A stretch of DNA of 64,000 bases. It comes from CAILUG01 sp903844415. GTDB taxonomy: Bacteria > Pseudomonadota > Gammaproteobacteria > Pseudomonadales > Pseudohongiellaceae. Under the pieces are notes generated by a model. The model was given only the letters and a program-made list of their open reading frames with translations. It made no database searches and was not told where the DNA came from. The translations under genes were made by a program, and so were the position numbers. Location of the stretch: NCBI GenBank assembly GCA_947477655.1, contig CANJTS010000007.1, positions 62,001 through 126,000 on the forward strand. Reading direction: 5' to 3'. Positions 52,392 through 62,187 of this stretch are shown here, one piece after another; position 1 is the stretch's first letter; every line of letters starts with the position of its first letter.

Positions 52392-52991
52392 ATGCATCAT
52401 TTAGAAATGCTGTACGAAGATAAACAGGACACTCAGTCACACGTCCTTAGACTAAATATTGCTGGCAGCCCCATTGAATGGCTGACCTGGCAGGAAGCAA
52501 CTACCCTCTACGCTCGTGAACTAGTTACTTGGACCCTCGGCTCCACAATACGCACAGTTTGGGGCGGAACCTCACGATTTACCGGCCAACGTAGCACAAT
52601 CGCCTTGCACAGCATTATTGCTTGTGCAGGTGAACTTTATGTCGACAAACCGAAAAAAGCAGCTTTAAGCAATAGAATCTTGTTTCGGCGCGATCAAAAT
52701 CTTTGTATGTATTGTGGTAAAGAATTGGCTGATAGGGATCTCAGTTGTGATCACATAATTCCTACTTCGCGCGGCGGCAAAAATACCTGGGTGAACGTGG
52801 TAGCGGCGTGCAAACGTTGTAATCACTTTAAACAAAACCGCACTCCTGAAGAAGCCCGCATGGAACTGTTAGCGCTGCCCTATGAACCAAATGCTGCTGA
52901 ATATCTGGCGCTGGTTAATAGCAAAAGGATAAGAGCTGATCAAATGGATTTTCTAAAGTCACAATTTTCAAAAAATTGCCGAATGCAGTAA
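52392..52991 (+). CDS. HNH endonuclease-domain protein
   Basis: A 199-residue protein with an HNH nuclease fold at about 95-150: NRILFRRDQNLCMYCGKELADRDLSCDHIIPTSRGG in two parts, then TWVNVVAACKRCNHFKQNRTP. Two CxxC zinc pairs and the DH...N pattern are complete. An N-terminal part (about 20-90) lacks known motifs. Proteins of this size are common in aquatic gammaproteobacteria, standing alone, and are not certain to be restriction enzymes. Neighbours give no restriction-modification partner. Confidence 0.85.
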   Translation: MHHLEMLYEDKQDTQSHVLRLNIAGSPIEWLTWQEATTLYARELVTWTLGSTIRTVWGGTSRFTGQRSTIALHSIIACAGELYVDKPKKAALSNRILFRRDQNLCMYCGKELADRDLSCDHIIPTSRGGKNTWVNVVAACKRCNHFKQNRTPEEARMELLALPYEPNAAEYLALVNSKRIRADQMDFLKSQFSKNCRMQ

Positions 52992-53078
52992 AACTCAACA
53001 ATATTATCGGGCATATTTCTGCATCAATCTTGTAGCTTGTTTCCATCTTCGACAAAAATATGCCGCGTTTTACTGGTT

Positions 53079-53846
53079 TTATATTTGCAAAAAATTGTGG
53101 ATGAGTTTCTGTACCGCTTCTGGTTTTTCGCTGTGCACCCAGTGCCCAGCTCCCTCCACAACTTTCAATCGTGCTTGCGGAAATAGAGTAATAGTTTGTA
53201 GCTGATAAGCAGGCAGTATGTAGTTTGACGCATCCCCCTTGATAAACAAACTCTCGCCGTCAAAAACCGTAATAGTGTCAGGCCAGTGTGTTAGCTCAGA
53301 GAAATACTTTGCAATTACCTGCAAATTTATCCGCCATTTGAAATTTCCTTGCGCAGTACACTGCAGATTGGCAAGCAAAAAATCCCGTACTGATTTGGTA
53401 TCGATATACATAGCCAAATACTTATCAGCGGCGGCACGCGATTGCAGTTTATCAACATCGATTGCACATAAACTTTCCAGCACAACATCATTCTCTTTGC
53501 TGTAAACAACCGGAGCAATATCCACAACTATCAATTTGCGGACCAAAGCAGGTTGTTGCAAAGCTAACAACATGGCTATTTTCCCGCCCATCGAATGCCC
53601 AAGCAAATGCACCGCAGACATACCGAGTGCTTGCAAAGTTTCAGCAACATCAGCCGCCATTTCGGTTAGCCGCATAGTATCTGCCCACGGGGACTGTCCA
53701 TGATTGCGAGCATCTAGGGTATAGACTGCGAAATGTTGCGCTAATTGGCGTGCATGCCAGCCCCAGTTTCCTCCATTGCCGTAGAGGCCATGCAGGATTA
53801 CCAGAGGGTCTCCCAACTTCGAATACTGTTTACAATATAGCTTCAT
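53079..53846 (-). CDS. Alpha/beta-hydrolase, YbfF-like esterase
   Basis: A 255-residue serine hydrolase. LVILHGLYGNGGNWGWHARQLAQHF is the oxyanion-side motif, DARNHGQSPWADTM follows, GHSMGGKIAMLLAL has the nucleophile Ser, and the His is in VEGAGHWVHSEKPEAV. It fits YbfF/acyl-CoA-type esterases. It overlaps the upstream bcp gene by four bases, last of a thioesterase-bcp-hydrolase operon. Confidence 0.88.
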   Translation of the reverse strand: MKLYCKQYSKLGDPLVILHGLYGNGGNWGWHARQLAQHFAVYTLDARNHGQSPWADTMRLTEMAADVAETLQALGMSAVHLLGHSMGGKIAMLLALQQPALVRKLIVVDIAPVVYSKENDVVLESLCAIDVDKLQSRAAADKYLAMYIDTKSVRDFLLANLQCTAQGNFKWRINLQVIAKYFSELTHWPDTITVFDGESLFIKGDASNYILPAYQLQTITLFPQARLKVVEGAGHWVHSEKPEAVQKLIHNFLQI

Positions 53847-54316
53847 TGTAAATTTTTACTAATCCAATGCAGCACATCGTCGTGATGCGTTTTGGTATTT
53901 ACTTTTTCAAGTATATGGGCGAGACGCCCTTCCCTATCAATTATAAATGTCATGCGATGCAAGCCGAGATACTCACGTCCCATAAATTTTTTGAGCCCCC
54001 AAACACCATACTTTTCTGCAACTGCATGATCCACATCAGACAGTAAGGAGAAATTTAGTTTTTGCTGCTCAGTAAATCTCGCAAGTAATTTAATCGGATC
54101 AGTGCTGATGCCGAAAACTTTTATGCCATGTAAGGCCAATTTAGAGCTGCTATCACGCAGACCGCAAGCTTGTACTGTACAGCCGGGTGTAAGTGCTTTT
54201 GGATAGAAATATATCAACACAATCTGCCCACGATAATCCTTGAGGGCATGCTCTTGGCCAGCCTGATCCTGAAGTTTAAAGGCAGGGGCCAGATTGCCGA
54301 TTTTTGGCAGATTCAT
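53843..54316 (-). CDS. bcp: Peroxiredoxin, Bcp/PrxQ type
   Basis: Thiol peroxidase that reduces hydrogen and organic peroxides. 157 residues. The peroxidatic Cys is in PKALTPGCTVQACGLRD and the second Cys five residues later is the resolving one, as in E. coli Bcp. FGISTDPIKLLARF and YGVWGLKKFMGREYLGLHRMTFIID follow. It is coupled by four-base overlaps to the thioesterase upstream and the hydrolase downstream. Confidence 0.94.
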   Translation of the reverse strand: MNLPKIGNLAPAFKLQDQAGQEHALKDYRGQIVLIYFYPKALTPGCTVQACGLRDSSSKLALHGIKVFGISTDPIKLLARFTEQQKLNFSLLSDVDHAVAEKYGVWGLKKFMGREYLGLHRMTFIIDREGRLAHILEKVNTKTHHDDVLHWISKNLQ

Positions 54317-54759
54317 AAATTTTTCCTGTCAGTGATTTTATTTTTGGTAGATTCAGTTTCGTAAGCAGCTAACAACGGTAACAGTTGCTCTGGCAAATAA
54401 GGTTTACCAAGTTTGTTTACGCCCGTTGCAATAATTATTGCGTCGAGTATTCGTTTGTTGTCACCGAATTTTACAATGCTTTGATGAAAGGCAAAACGCA
54501 GACGCGATAGTCTTTCCAAATATGTACAAACAGTAAAACTATCTCCACTTTTCAAAGAACCCAGGTAGTCCAGTTCGGCACGCACCACTACCAACATAAC
54601 TCCGGACTCGGTCAATTGAGCAAAATCAATTTGCCATACTTTGAGCAATTCGTGACGAGCGTGTTCCAGATAGTGTTGGTATACCGCATTGTTTACGACA
54701 CCCTGTAAGTCGCATTCGTAGTCACGCACGGCAAGTTGCAGTTGATGGGAAGTGAGCAT
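54313..54759 (-). CDS. Acyl-CoA thioesterase, hot-dog fold (YbgC/FadM type)
   Basis: A 148-residue hot-dog thioesterase. DYECDLQGVVNNAVYQHYLEHARHE is the active-site helix motif with catalytic Asp, and LDYLGSLKSGDSFTVCTYLERLSRLRFAF follows. First gene of a three-gene operon on the minus strand with bcp and the esterase. The acyl substrate is unknown. Confidence 0.88.
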   Translation of the reverse strand: MLTSHQLQLAVRDYECDLQGVVNNAVYQHYLEHARHELLKVWQIDFAQLTESGVMLVVVRAELDYLGSLKSGDSFTVCTYLERLSRLRFAFHQSIVKFGDNKRILDAIIIATGVNKLGKPYLPEQLLPLLAAYETESTKNKITDRKNL

Positions 54760-55085
54760 GGTTTGTGTTGAGTCCTGTGTATAACTCTGTTGGTTAAAAA
54801 GAAAAATCCTAGTCAGTACAGGCTGATCAGTGATTTTTCAATTCTGTTGATAAATCCACTATTACAATAATTTCTATATATTTCAATTTCTTAGACCGTT
54901 AAAATCGCTGTCAAGCTTAGTTGCGGTGTCATCTTAAATAGAAATATTACAAAAACCCTCTATGTGCATAAATTTATTGATAATAATTCTAGTTAGATTT
55001 TTTTAACTTATTTCAGTTTGTTTGGCAGGAGTTTTGCTTCATCTTAGGAACAGCCACTATAGTATAAATTGACGCTACCATAATT
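54760..55085. other. AT-rich divergent intergenic region
   Basis: Separates the thioesterase operon from the redoxin gene. It contains stretches of A and T and a short palindrome CTGATCAG near 54822, but no open frame or clear promoter that I can support. Confidence 0.5.
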
Positions 55086-55697
55086 ATGCAAACATTTGCC
55101 CCACAACTCGCCGCGGGCCAACCCATAAAACCCTGCCCGCTATCTTTTGTTCATTTATGTTGGCTGCTGGTCATACTAATTTCAAACCCGATTAAAGCTC
55201 AGGAATTTGTGTGGGCTCCCAATTTTCCAGAAGGTGGCACCATCCCTTTGCTGGAAGCACCTGATCAATATGGAGTTACCCAAACACTGAACACTTTGAG
55301 CGGGGAGAAGGGTCTATTACTGGTGTTTGCACGATCTTACGACTGGTGTCCTTTTTGTAAAGCACAGCTAAAGCGACTGATTACTGTAGCAAACGATTTC
55401 AAAACACTCGGGATTAATGTTGCCACCCTCACCTATGATCCAGTGGAGCTTTTATTAATCGTCAGCAGTGATCAAGGAATAACTTTCCCCTTGCTGCACG
55501 ATGAAGCCATTAAACATGTTAAAGCCTTTGGTATCCTCAACACCGAATACGAAGCCGGCAGTTTTGGCTATGGAATACCAATGCCCGGCAGCATGCTTAT
55601 CAACCCCCAAGGAGTGATTTTGCGCAAGTTTGCCGAACCCGGTTTTAGGATACGATCGGACTTTGCAGATATTTTAGACGCGGCCAAGGAGCTATAA
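55086..55697 (+). CDS. Secreted peroxiredoxin-like redoxin
   Basis: A 203-residue thioredoxin-fold protein with an N-terminal helix (VHLCWLLVILISNPIKA), probably a signal anchor, so acting in the periplasm. The active site is ARSYDWCPFCKAQLKRL, a CPFC pair in the redoxin family position, with PVELLLIVSSDQGITFPLLHDE and later PMPGSMLINPQGVI. The CxxC form suggests disulfide or peroxide reduction. It heads a plus-strand run with two unknown secreted proteins. Confidence 0.82.
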   Translation: MQTFAPQLAAGQPIKPCPLSFVHLCWLLVILISNPIKAQEFVWAPNFPEGGTIPLLEAPDQYGVTQTLNTLSGEKGLLLVFARSYDWCPFCKAQLKRLITVANDFKTLGINVATLTYDPVELLLIVSSDQGITFPLLHDEAIKHVKAFGILNTEYEAGSFGYGIPMPGSMLINPQGVILRKFAEPGFRIRSDFADILDAAKEL

Positions 55698-55799
55698 CAA
55701 CCTGCTATTTTTGCTGGCTTTTTTAACTACAATCCAGTTACCCCTCGGTTCTATGGTTCGTTATAGAATACACACCCTATTCTGCTAGGCTCTACTTCC

Positions 55800-56516
55800 A
55801 TGTTCGTCCGCTTAACACGCGCCCTTGTCCTGCAATCTGCATTTTTTTGCATCGCCCTATTGGCTGGTTGTGAGTCTTCTAAATCTGCAGCAGAAATATC
55901 TGCTGCTGCGCCATTGCGAACAGAGGATACCCAAGATTTTGCAGGCAATTGGGAAAAGAACTACCAACTAAGCGATGACTTTAATGCCCGTTTCAGTCTT
56001 TACGTGGCAGATATTCAGCGTATTTTCACCAACACCCAAGGCCGCCCTGATATTAACTTTGGTGGAATTGCTGGCAGCGGTCTCAGCACGGAAGCTATCA
56101 ATGGTCTGGCGCGCTTTACCGAAGAACTAACCCGTACACCAGTCATCGACATTGTTCAGGATGAAGAGCGTATAAATATAGAGCGTGAAGATGACTTTAC
56201 ACTCTCATGTGACTACAAGGATCGTCAATACACCCAAAGCACCAATACTTTTGGAGCTGACACTTGTGGCTGGAACCAGCAACGTTTGGTATTTCAGATG
56301 GCACTCGCAGGTGGTCTTAACATCAGCCATCAATTTTCACTCAGTCCGGATTCTACTTTGCTCAATATCACCACCAGTGTAAGTTCCGATTTGGTTGCAG
56401 TCCCTATTGTGATCAGCAACTTCTACCAGCGTTACACTCCACCTGCAGAAGATTACAACTGCGTACTCACGCTTACCCGTAACAATGTCTGCAGCCAACG
56501 CGGCACTGCGCAATGA
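55800..56516 (+). CDS. Lipoprotein of unknown function
   Basis: A 238-residue predicted lipoprotein with lipobox LLAGC at about residues 20-24. The mature domain is beta-rich: DFAGNWEKNYQLSDDFNARFSLYVADIQ and a Cys pair around SCDYKDRQ and DTCGWNQQRLVFQMALAG. The FAGNWE motif near the start resembles lipocalin-like domains. Its stop overlaps the next gene's ATG (ATGA). No family is recognised. Confidence 0.65.
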   Translation: MFVRLTRALVLQSAFFCIALLAGCESSKSAAEISAAAPLRTEDTQDFAGNWEKNYQLSDDFNARFSLYVADIQRIFTNTQGRPDINFGGIAGSGLSTEAINGLARFTEELTRTPVIDIVQDEERINIEREDDFTLSCDYKDRQYTQSTNTFGADTCGWNQQRLVFQMALAGGLNISHQFSLSPDSTLLNITTSVSSDLVAVPIVISNFYQRYTPPAEDYNCVLTLTRNNVCSQRGTAQ

Positions 56517-57622
56517 AAGCAAAAACAAACCAAATTAAGATAGCGTCAATTTTGCGTGTGCTTGTACTGCTCCAAGTGCTGGCAATTGCGGTTTTTATAC
56601 CCCCGGCTCAAGCACAAATAAACGCCACGAATTATCTTGATATTAGCATTCGAATTTTTGATCCGCCGCCACCTCCAGTTGTTGCGGTGGTCGCAGAAAA
56701 TCCTGGCATCGACAAACCTGTCATTGATATTAGTCCCGAGATAAGGCTGACTGAATCACGCTATTTACCGATGTTTTTGCGTTATCGACTGGAGGACAGT
56801 GGTCTGTTCGGTGCGGTGCGAGTATTACCCGTACTTGATCAAGGCGCCCAACTTATGATTGAAGGGCAGGTAAAGCAATCAGATGGCGCAACATTGGAAG
56901 TGGCTATAGTGGCACGTGACAGCACTGGGCGTATTTGGATCGACAAAACTTATGTTGGCACTGCTGTCGAAAGTGTGGCTCTGAACGAAAGCCCAGCAAA
57001 TCAGGATCCTTTTGGCTATTTGTACAGTGAATTAGTCCGTGACCTTGGCGGGAAATTGCAGGAGCTAACCCAAGCGCAAATAATCGAAATTCGTACAGTT
57101 GCTTTATTGCGTTTTGGCTATGGCCTAGCACCGCAGTTTTTTACTGATTATCTGCAAGAGTCTGCCACTGGAACAGTGACAATTAGCCGCTTGCCTGCCG
57201 GCAATGATCCTCTTTTGCAACGCATTGAGCAGATTCGTGAACATGAATTTTTATTCATAGACGTTGTTGATCAGGAATTTCAGAAATTTTTTACCGAAAT
57301 AAAACCTGTGTATGACATGTGGCGGAAATTTCGACGCGAACAAACTGAGAGTGCTAGCAATTTTGAAACTCGTGAAATCACAACCCAAAGTCAATTTAGT
57401 CGTGGTAGTTATTACGCACTGCAGGAAAGTTACAACAACTACCGCTGGGCAAAAATTCAGGCTCTGTATCTGGATGAACTCAGTGAAGGGTTTGCCAACG
57501 AAGTGGAACCCACACAAATTGAGCTGCAAGATTCCCTCTACAAACTCACTGGTACATTTGAACAGCAGTACCGCGAATGGCGCAGCATTCTGGCTGAACT
57601 GTTGGCACTGGAGACGCAATAA
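56513..57622 (+). CDS. Secreted protein of unknown function
   Basis: A 369-residue exported protein: signal peptide with helix VLVLLQVLAIAVFIPPAQA, then a short proline stretch (IFDPPPPPVVAVVA). The domain has LTESRYLPMFLRYRLEDSGLFGAVRVLP and QLMIEGQVKQSDGATLEVAIVARDSTGRIWIDKTY, which look like the LptE- or DUF-type outer-membrane assembly folds seen in LPS or chaperone proteins, but this is only a pattern impression. A long helical C-terminal half follows (YDMWRKFRREQTESASNF, QQYREWRSILAELLALE). Translation is coupled to the upstream lipoprotein by the ATGA overlap. Confidence 0.65.
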   Translation: MKAKTNQIKIASILRVLVLLQVLAIAVFIPPAQAQINATNYLDISIRIFDPPPPPVVAVVAENPGIDKPVIDISPEIRLTESRYLPMFLRYRLEDSGLFGAVRVLPVLDQGAQLMIEGQVKQSDGATLEVAIVARDSTGRIWIDKTYVGTAVESVALNESPANQDPFGYLYSELVRDLGGKLQELTQAQIIEIRTVALLRFGYGLAPQFFTDYLQESATGTVTISRLPAGNDPLLQRIEQIREHEFLFIDVVDQEFQKFFTEIKPVYDMWRKFRREQTESASNFETREITTQSQFSRGSYYALQESYNNYRWAKIQALYLDELSEGFANEVEPTQIELQDSLYKLTGTFEQQYREWRSILAELLALETQ

Positions 57623-57887
57623 GTCATATTGAATCCACTACCGCTCAACACGCCCCAATGTGCACCTGCGCGGCACTGGGCTAATGTAGGTTTCAGCCTC
57701 CGAAATTTCAAGCACTTATCTAGCACGATTAATAACAACTAGCGGTATAGTAAGCAGAATAACAGAAAATTTTTTGCCACTAAAAATGAGACTGAAAGTG
57801 TTATTAAATCTGGCAACAATCGCATGCTGCTAGCGCTATTAAACTTTTCCCCACACTAAACCCCAACCACCCTATTGTCGAGGACAT

Positions 57888-58895
57888 GTGATGAACACTC
57901 ACTATATTGCACTCTCTTTAATCTTAGCCAGCTTACCCCTTCAGGCTGCACCTGTTTATACCAAACTGGCGGAAATTCCTATCGGTGGCGCCGGCCGTTT
58001 TGATTACCTGAATGCTGATGGCGTAGGGCAACGCCTATATGTTTCACACGGCACCGAAGTGGTGGTAATAGACACAATCAACAATGAGATAGTGGGTCGT
58101 ATAGAAAAAACTGTCGGTGTGCACGGTTTCGCGTTTGCTGCAGAACTGGGCCTTGGATTTTCGACTAACGGCGGTGAAAACATGCTTGGCATTATTGATT
58201 TAAAATCTTTGCAAACGAAATCCAAAGTTGCAACCGGTGCCAACCCCGATGCTTTGATCTATGAACCCACCCAGCAACAAGTATGGGCGTTTAATCATAC
58301 TGGCAAGTCAGTCACTATTGTTGATGCGCTAACAGGTACAGCCATCACCACTACTGCCTTGTCCGGCGATGCTGAAGCGGGTCAGGCTGATGCAGCCCTA
58401 GGTAAGGTATTTATTAATATTGAGGATACCAACAGTGTTGATGTCGTCGACATGAAGACCTTTTCAGTCATCGGCAACTATCCTGTGGCACCTGCGTCTA
58501 GTCCGACTGGCATGGCTATCGATACCGCAAATCATCACCTGTTTGTGGGCGGCGGCGAGGCCCTAGTGATGATGGACACACACACCGGCACAGTGCTTGC
58601 TTCTGCCCCAATATGTGTCGGCACAGATGCCACTACTTTTGATGCGACTAACAGCGCTGTTTTTGTTTCGTGCAGTGACGGACATATCACAGTGATCGAT
58701 GTGATGGGAGATACCTTATCGGTAGCTCAAACTATAGACACGGCAGTCGGTGCTCGCACCATGACGCTGGATCCGGTGACCCACAAGCTCTATACATCAG
58801 CAGTGGATTATTTGCCTGCAGACCCAGCGGTAGCCAATGGACGTCCACAAGCCTTACAGGATACCTTTCGGGTGTTGGTGTTTGGACCTCAATAA
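57888..58895 (+). CDS. YncE-like secreted beta-propeller protein
   Basis: A 335-residue protein with a signal peptide (to LPLQA) and repeated propeller blades: RLYVSHGTEVVVIDTINNEIVG, FSTNGGENMLGIIDLKSLQT, KVFINIEDTNSVDVVDMKTF and NHHLFVGGGEALVMMDTHTG, each near 40-45 residues. This resembles YncE and 40-residue YVTN-repeat proteins. No enzymatic motif is seen. A hairpin with A and T flanks follows, shared with the convergent TonB receptor gene. Confidence 0.85.
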   Translation: MMNTHYIALSLILASLPLQAAPVYTKLAEIPIGGAGRFDYLNADGVGQRLYVSHGTEVVVIDTINNEIVGRIEKTVGVHGFAFAAELGLGFSTNGGENMLGIIDLKSLQTKSKVATGANPDALIYEPTQQQVWAFNHTGKSVTIVDALTGTAITTTALSGDAEAGQADAALGKVFINIEDTNSVDVVDMKTFSVIGNYPVAPASSPTGMAIDTANHHLFVGGGEALVMMDTHTGTVLASAPICVGTDATTFDATNSAVFVSCSDGHITVIDVMGDTLSVAQTIDTAVGARTMTLDPVTHKLYTSAVDYLPADPAVANGRPQALQDTFRVLVFGPQ

Positions 58896-58933
58896 CCTGC
58901 TTGAGCACCAAATCCAGACTATAAAAACAGGCA

Positions 58934-58972
58934 ATAAAAAAAGGGGATATGCCACTGCATACCCCCCTTTTT
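58934..58972. terminator. Bidirectional terminator between yncE-like gene and TonB receptor gene
   Basis: A run of A with GGGG (about 58936-58945) and CCCCCC followed by T (58962-58972) enclose TATGC/GCATA and a short loop. It can fold on both strands between convergent genes, with one mismatch area in the stem. Confidence 0.75.
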
Positions 58973-59013
58973 GTTATCCACTACAAATCATTTTATAAAG
59001 TACTAATCATCCC

Positions 59014-62000
59014 TTAAAAGTCGAAACGCATACCGACTTTATAAACACGCCCAATCATATCAAAATAAACTGGATTGGATGGGTACGTTGAACCAGGTAC
59101 TGAAGGTGGTTCGCTATTGGCAAGATTAGAGATCGAACCAAACAACTGCATGGTTTTGTCACCCATAATTTCCATGTTATAGCTGCTGCTCAGATTAGCG
59201 TAGAAAGCACTGTCAACAGTGTTGTCATTAATAGTCAGCGGCCTGCTAGCTGAGTAACTAGGATCATCTGGGCCAGTCCACAGGGCATTGAATTTGCCAT
59301 CACTGATGTAGCGGCCGGTAACAGTAGCGTTAAATGCTCCATTGGAATACGTCAGATAGGTATTGGTCAGCCAGTCTGGCATTCCTGACCCTCCCGTCTC
59401 GCCAGCACGATCGGTAATAACACCGAACAGATTGGTCTCTTGTGTTAATACATGGGTAGCAAGCACCCTAACCGAGAATTCACCCGGTAGTGTATTGATC
59501 AGTGTGTTGGCATCCAAGCTGTAGGCAAGCTCAAGGTCAACTCCGCGTGAATGTAACGATTGCAGGTTGACGTTGACATTGCGAATTTCGACGAGTGATT
59601 TGTCAGGTCCAAATACTATCAAAGGACAAGTCAAAGGATCATTGAATGACGCACAACGATCCACAATGTTCTGGGCACCCCCTGGAGCTCCAATGTAGCC
59701 ATCTACCAGAATGTCGTAGAAATCGGCCGACAACCTTACGCCTGATAACCAACTTGCGGTTGGCTGAATGATCGTGCCTATAGTTGATGTAATGGATTTC
59801 TCGGCATTAAGGCCTGGGTTACCGCCGGCAAGGCCTGCTGGAAATTGCGAAGGATTGCCTGGAACAAAGCGATTGACCACCGCAGTGAAGCTGCTGGCAC
59901 TTGCCTGGAACAGATCATTGAAATTCGGTGCGCGAATATCACGTGAGCGTGTCAGCCGGAAACGCATAAAATCAACTGGGTCCCACAACAAGCCCAATTT
60001 CCAACTTGTTGCACTGATGTCATTGGAACTTGCGCTCTGGTTAAAGCCACCAAAACCGGAGATGTCGTACTGGGTACGTCGTGCAGCAGCGTTGACAATA
60101 AGACCATCTGCCAAGAACTGGTCAACCAGCAGCGGTAACTCCGCTTCAACATACACTTCCTTAACGGTTTGTTCGGCATTGTAGTCCGCACCGAAGTTCT
60201 GGAAATAAACAAACGTGTTCGAGAGTTTGTCATGCACCAGTGCAGTTGAATCCTGGCGGTATTCAACACCGGCAGCGACTGCCAGATCACCAGCCCAAAG
60301 TTCGGCTAATGTTCCTTGTACGTTGGCAGCAACAACATGCTGATCTATGTTGATAGTCTCTAGCAGAGTGCGATACACATAATCCAAGGCAGCCTTCGAA
60401 GCACGACCTTCACCAAAAGGATTAAAGGGAACACAACCCGCTGCAGTAGCACGCAGGGCCGCATCAGTACTGATGGTTGCCCTGCACACAATCTTTCGCT
60501 GTGCTGCAGGTAAGGCGGCATCGGCAGGATCATAGACGGCATCTGTTGCCCATGGCCAATACGCGTAGGTGTCAGCATTATTCAAACCACCACTGCCCGG
60601 ACGTTGGACAACACGGCTCGCTCCAGTTACCAGATTGTCCTCAACACTCTGGAACCGCTCGGTGTCTGCATACTGATAATAGGCATCCCACGACCATTGC
60701 TCGTTAAACTGCCCATCGAGTCCAAAGGTAACGCGCTTAGTGTCTACTTCTGATGCTGAATGCCCTTGCCGCTGCCCAATAACTGCAAGGTTGAATGCAC
60801 TAGCAACAGGACGTGTACCACTCGGGGTTGCAGTTGCTGCAGGTAACAGAGCGCGAATCTGCGCTGGAACAAACGGATTGTCGTTATAAATTGAGATAGG
60901 CGTACCAAAATACCGAGACTGCAAGGTATCACCCGATACATGACCGAAAGAGGCTTCAGCAAAACCTCGCAGAGTATCAGTTAAATCAACATCCGCATGC
61001 CCGAAAATAGTATATCGATCGACAGGCACCATTAATTGAGCAGTAGTCATCGAGGAGTACACATCGCCGTTTGCGGCATTATTTCCAGATGCTGGGGAAC
61101 CCAGCGTATACGGTATAGGATCGCCGTTTTTATTGAAGGCCACACCGCCGGTATTGAACAAATTTCGTATCGGCAAGGTAGCAGCGGTTGAGTTGCTTAA
61201 GAGTGATATCACGCCTCCTGGATTGGCAAAGAATCCACCACCGGTAGGAAAGCGCATCTGAGACGGTGCTCCCGCTACTGCGCCTACACCCGCATTAGAA
61301 ATAACTACGCCACCCTTGCACCAATCGCGAGTAAAACAATCGCCGATTTCTTCCTGTTTGTCATATTCACCACCCAGCACAAAGTGACCCTTACCATCCA
61401 TGAAATCTGCGCCTGTTGCCAAGGAAAAATGGGTATTAGTGCCATCGCCTTCTTGCGACTGACTCACATCGACCTGGCCTTTGATACCGGTCAATGTTTT
61501 ATTCAGTATGACGTTTACCGCACCTGCAATAGCATCCGAACCATAGGCAGCTGAAGCTCCACCGGTCACCACATCGATACGTTCAACAAGGCCGCTGGGT
61601 ATCAGGTTGAGATCCACTGTGCCTTCGCGTGTTACTGGTGCAAAACGGCGGTTATCTACCAAAACAAGATTACGGTTAACACCCAAGCCGCGCAGATTTA
61701 CGATTTGCGCACCCACATTGAAACTGCCCCAGCCATTTGTAGTCGGGGTATTGCTGGCGCGGAACGCGGGTAACTGACTGATGCCGGCGCCAATATTGGT
61801 GATATTGAGGCGTTGAATTTCATCAGCACCCAAGGTGGTGACCGGTGTAGGTGTCGAAAATCCACTGGTTGATGCCAGGCGTGAACCTGAGATTATGACT
61901 TCCTCTAAGTCACTGGATTCAGCTGCCTGAGCTTGCCCGTATAAAGCACAAAGTGCAGCAATAGATGCAGCCAACACCGAAGTGCGCTGGCGATTTAAAC

Positions 62001-62019
62001 CAAGTAATTTGATATGCAT
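59014..62019 (-). CDS. TonB-dependent outer-membrane receptor
   Basis: A 1001-residue receptor. The signal peptide ends QAQAAE. The plug has EEVIISGSRLASTS, PTPVTTLGADEIQRLN, IVNLRGLGVNRNLVLVDNRRF, RIDVVTGGASAAYGSDAIAGAVNVILNK. The beta barrel fills the rest and ends in aromatic MRFDF at the C-terminus as required for BAM folding. The plug type is common in Caulobacter-, Sphingomonas- and marine gammaproteobacterial receptors for complex or hydrophobic substrates. No neighbouring transporter or degradation genes identify the ligand. Confidence 0.95.
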   Translation of the reverse strand: MHIKLLGLNRQRTSVLAASIAALCALYGQAQAAESSDLEEVIISGSRLASTSGFSTPTPVTTLGADEIQRLNITNIGAGISQLPAFRASNTPTTNGWGSFNVGAQIVNLRGLGVNRNLVLVDNRRFAPVTREGTVDLNLIPSGLVERIDVVTGGASAAYGSDAIAGAVNVILNKTLTGIKGQVDVSQSQEGDGTNTHFSLATGADFMDGKGHFVLGGEYDKQEEIGDCFTRDWCKGGVVISNAGVGAVAGAPSQMRFPTGGGFFANPGGVISLLSNSTAATLPIRNLFNTGGVAFNKNGDPIPYTLGSPASGNNAANGDVYSSMTTAQLMVPVDRYTIFGHADVDLTDTLRGFAEASFGHVSGDTLQSRYFGTPISIYNDNPFVPAQIRALLPAATATPSGTRPVASAFNLAVIGQRQGHSASEVDTKRVTFGLDGQFNEQWSWDAYYQYADTERFQSVEDNLVTGASRVVQRPGSGGLNNADTYAYWPWATDAVYDPADAALPAAQRKIVCRATISTDAALRATAAGCVPFNPFGEGRASKAALDYVYRTLLETINIDQHVVAANVQGTLAELWAGDLAVAAGVEYRQDSTALVHDKLSNTFVYFQNFGADYNAEQTVKEVYVEAELPLLVDQFLADGLIVNAAARRTQYDISGFGGFNQSASSNDISATSWKLGLLWDPVDFMRFRLTRSRDIRAPNFNDLFQASASSFTAVVNRFVPGNPSQFPAGLAGGNPGLNAEKSITSTIGTIIQPTASWLSGVRLSADFYDILVDGYIGAPGGAQNIVDRCASFNDPLTCPLIVFGPDKSLVEIRNVNVNLQSLHSRGVDLELAYSLDANTLINTLPGEFSVRVLATHVLTQETNLFGVITDRAGETGGSGMPDWLTNTYLTYSNGAFNATVTGRYISDGKFNALWTGPDDPSYSASRPLTINDNTVDSAFYANLSSSYNMEIMGDKTMQLFGSISNLANSEPPSVPGSTYPSNPVYFDMIGRVYKVGMRFDF

Positions 62020-62137
62020 ATTTTCCCCAAAGAGTTTTTTTATAAAAATTTCTGGCTTGTTAAATTTACAGACCTAGAATTTATTTTTGTTACTGTTTGC
62101 ACAAAAGGAGAGCAGTGGCTTCGCCCCTCATCTCCTC

Positions 62138-62161
62138 TCCTCACATCCTCACATCCTCACC
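62138..62161. repeat. Short tandem repeat TCCTCACA
   Basis: Three head-to-tail 8-bp units (the last with one change) in a pyrimidine-rich spacer between two TonB receptor genes. Confidence 0.75.
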
Positions 62162-62187
62162 TCATTCCCTTATCCAACACTTCGATA

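Noticed and set aside
52392..52991. HNH protein as part of a restriction or defence system
   Set aside because: No methylase, helicase or other defence gene is adjacent; the neighbours are metabolic.
62138..62161. TCCTCACA repeats as a possible CRISPR or phage site
   Set aside because: Units are only 8 bp with no spacers; a simple tandem repeat.
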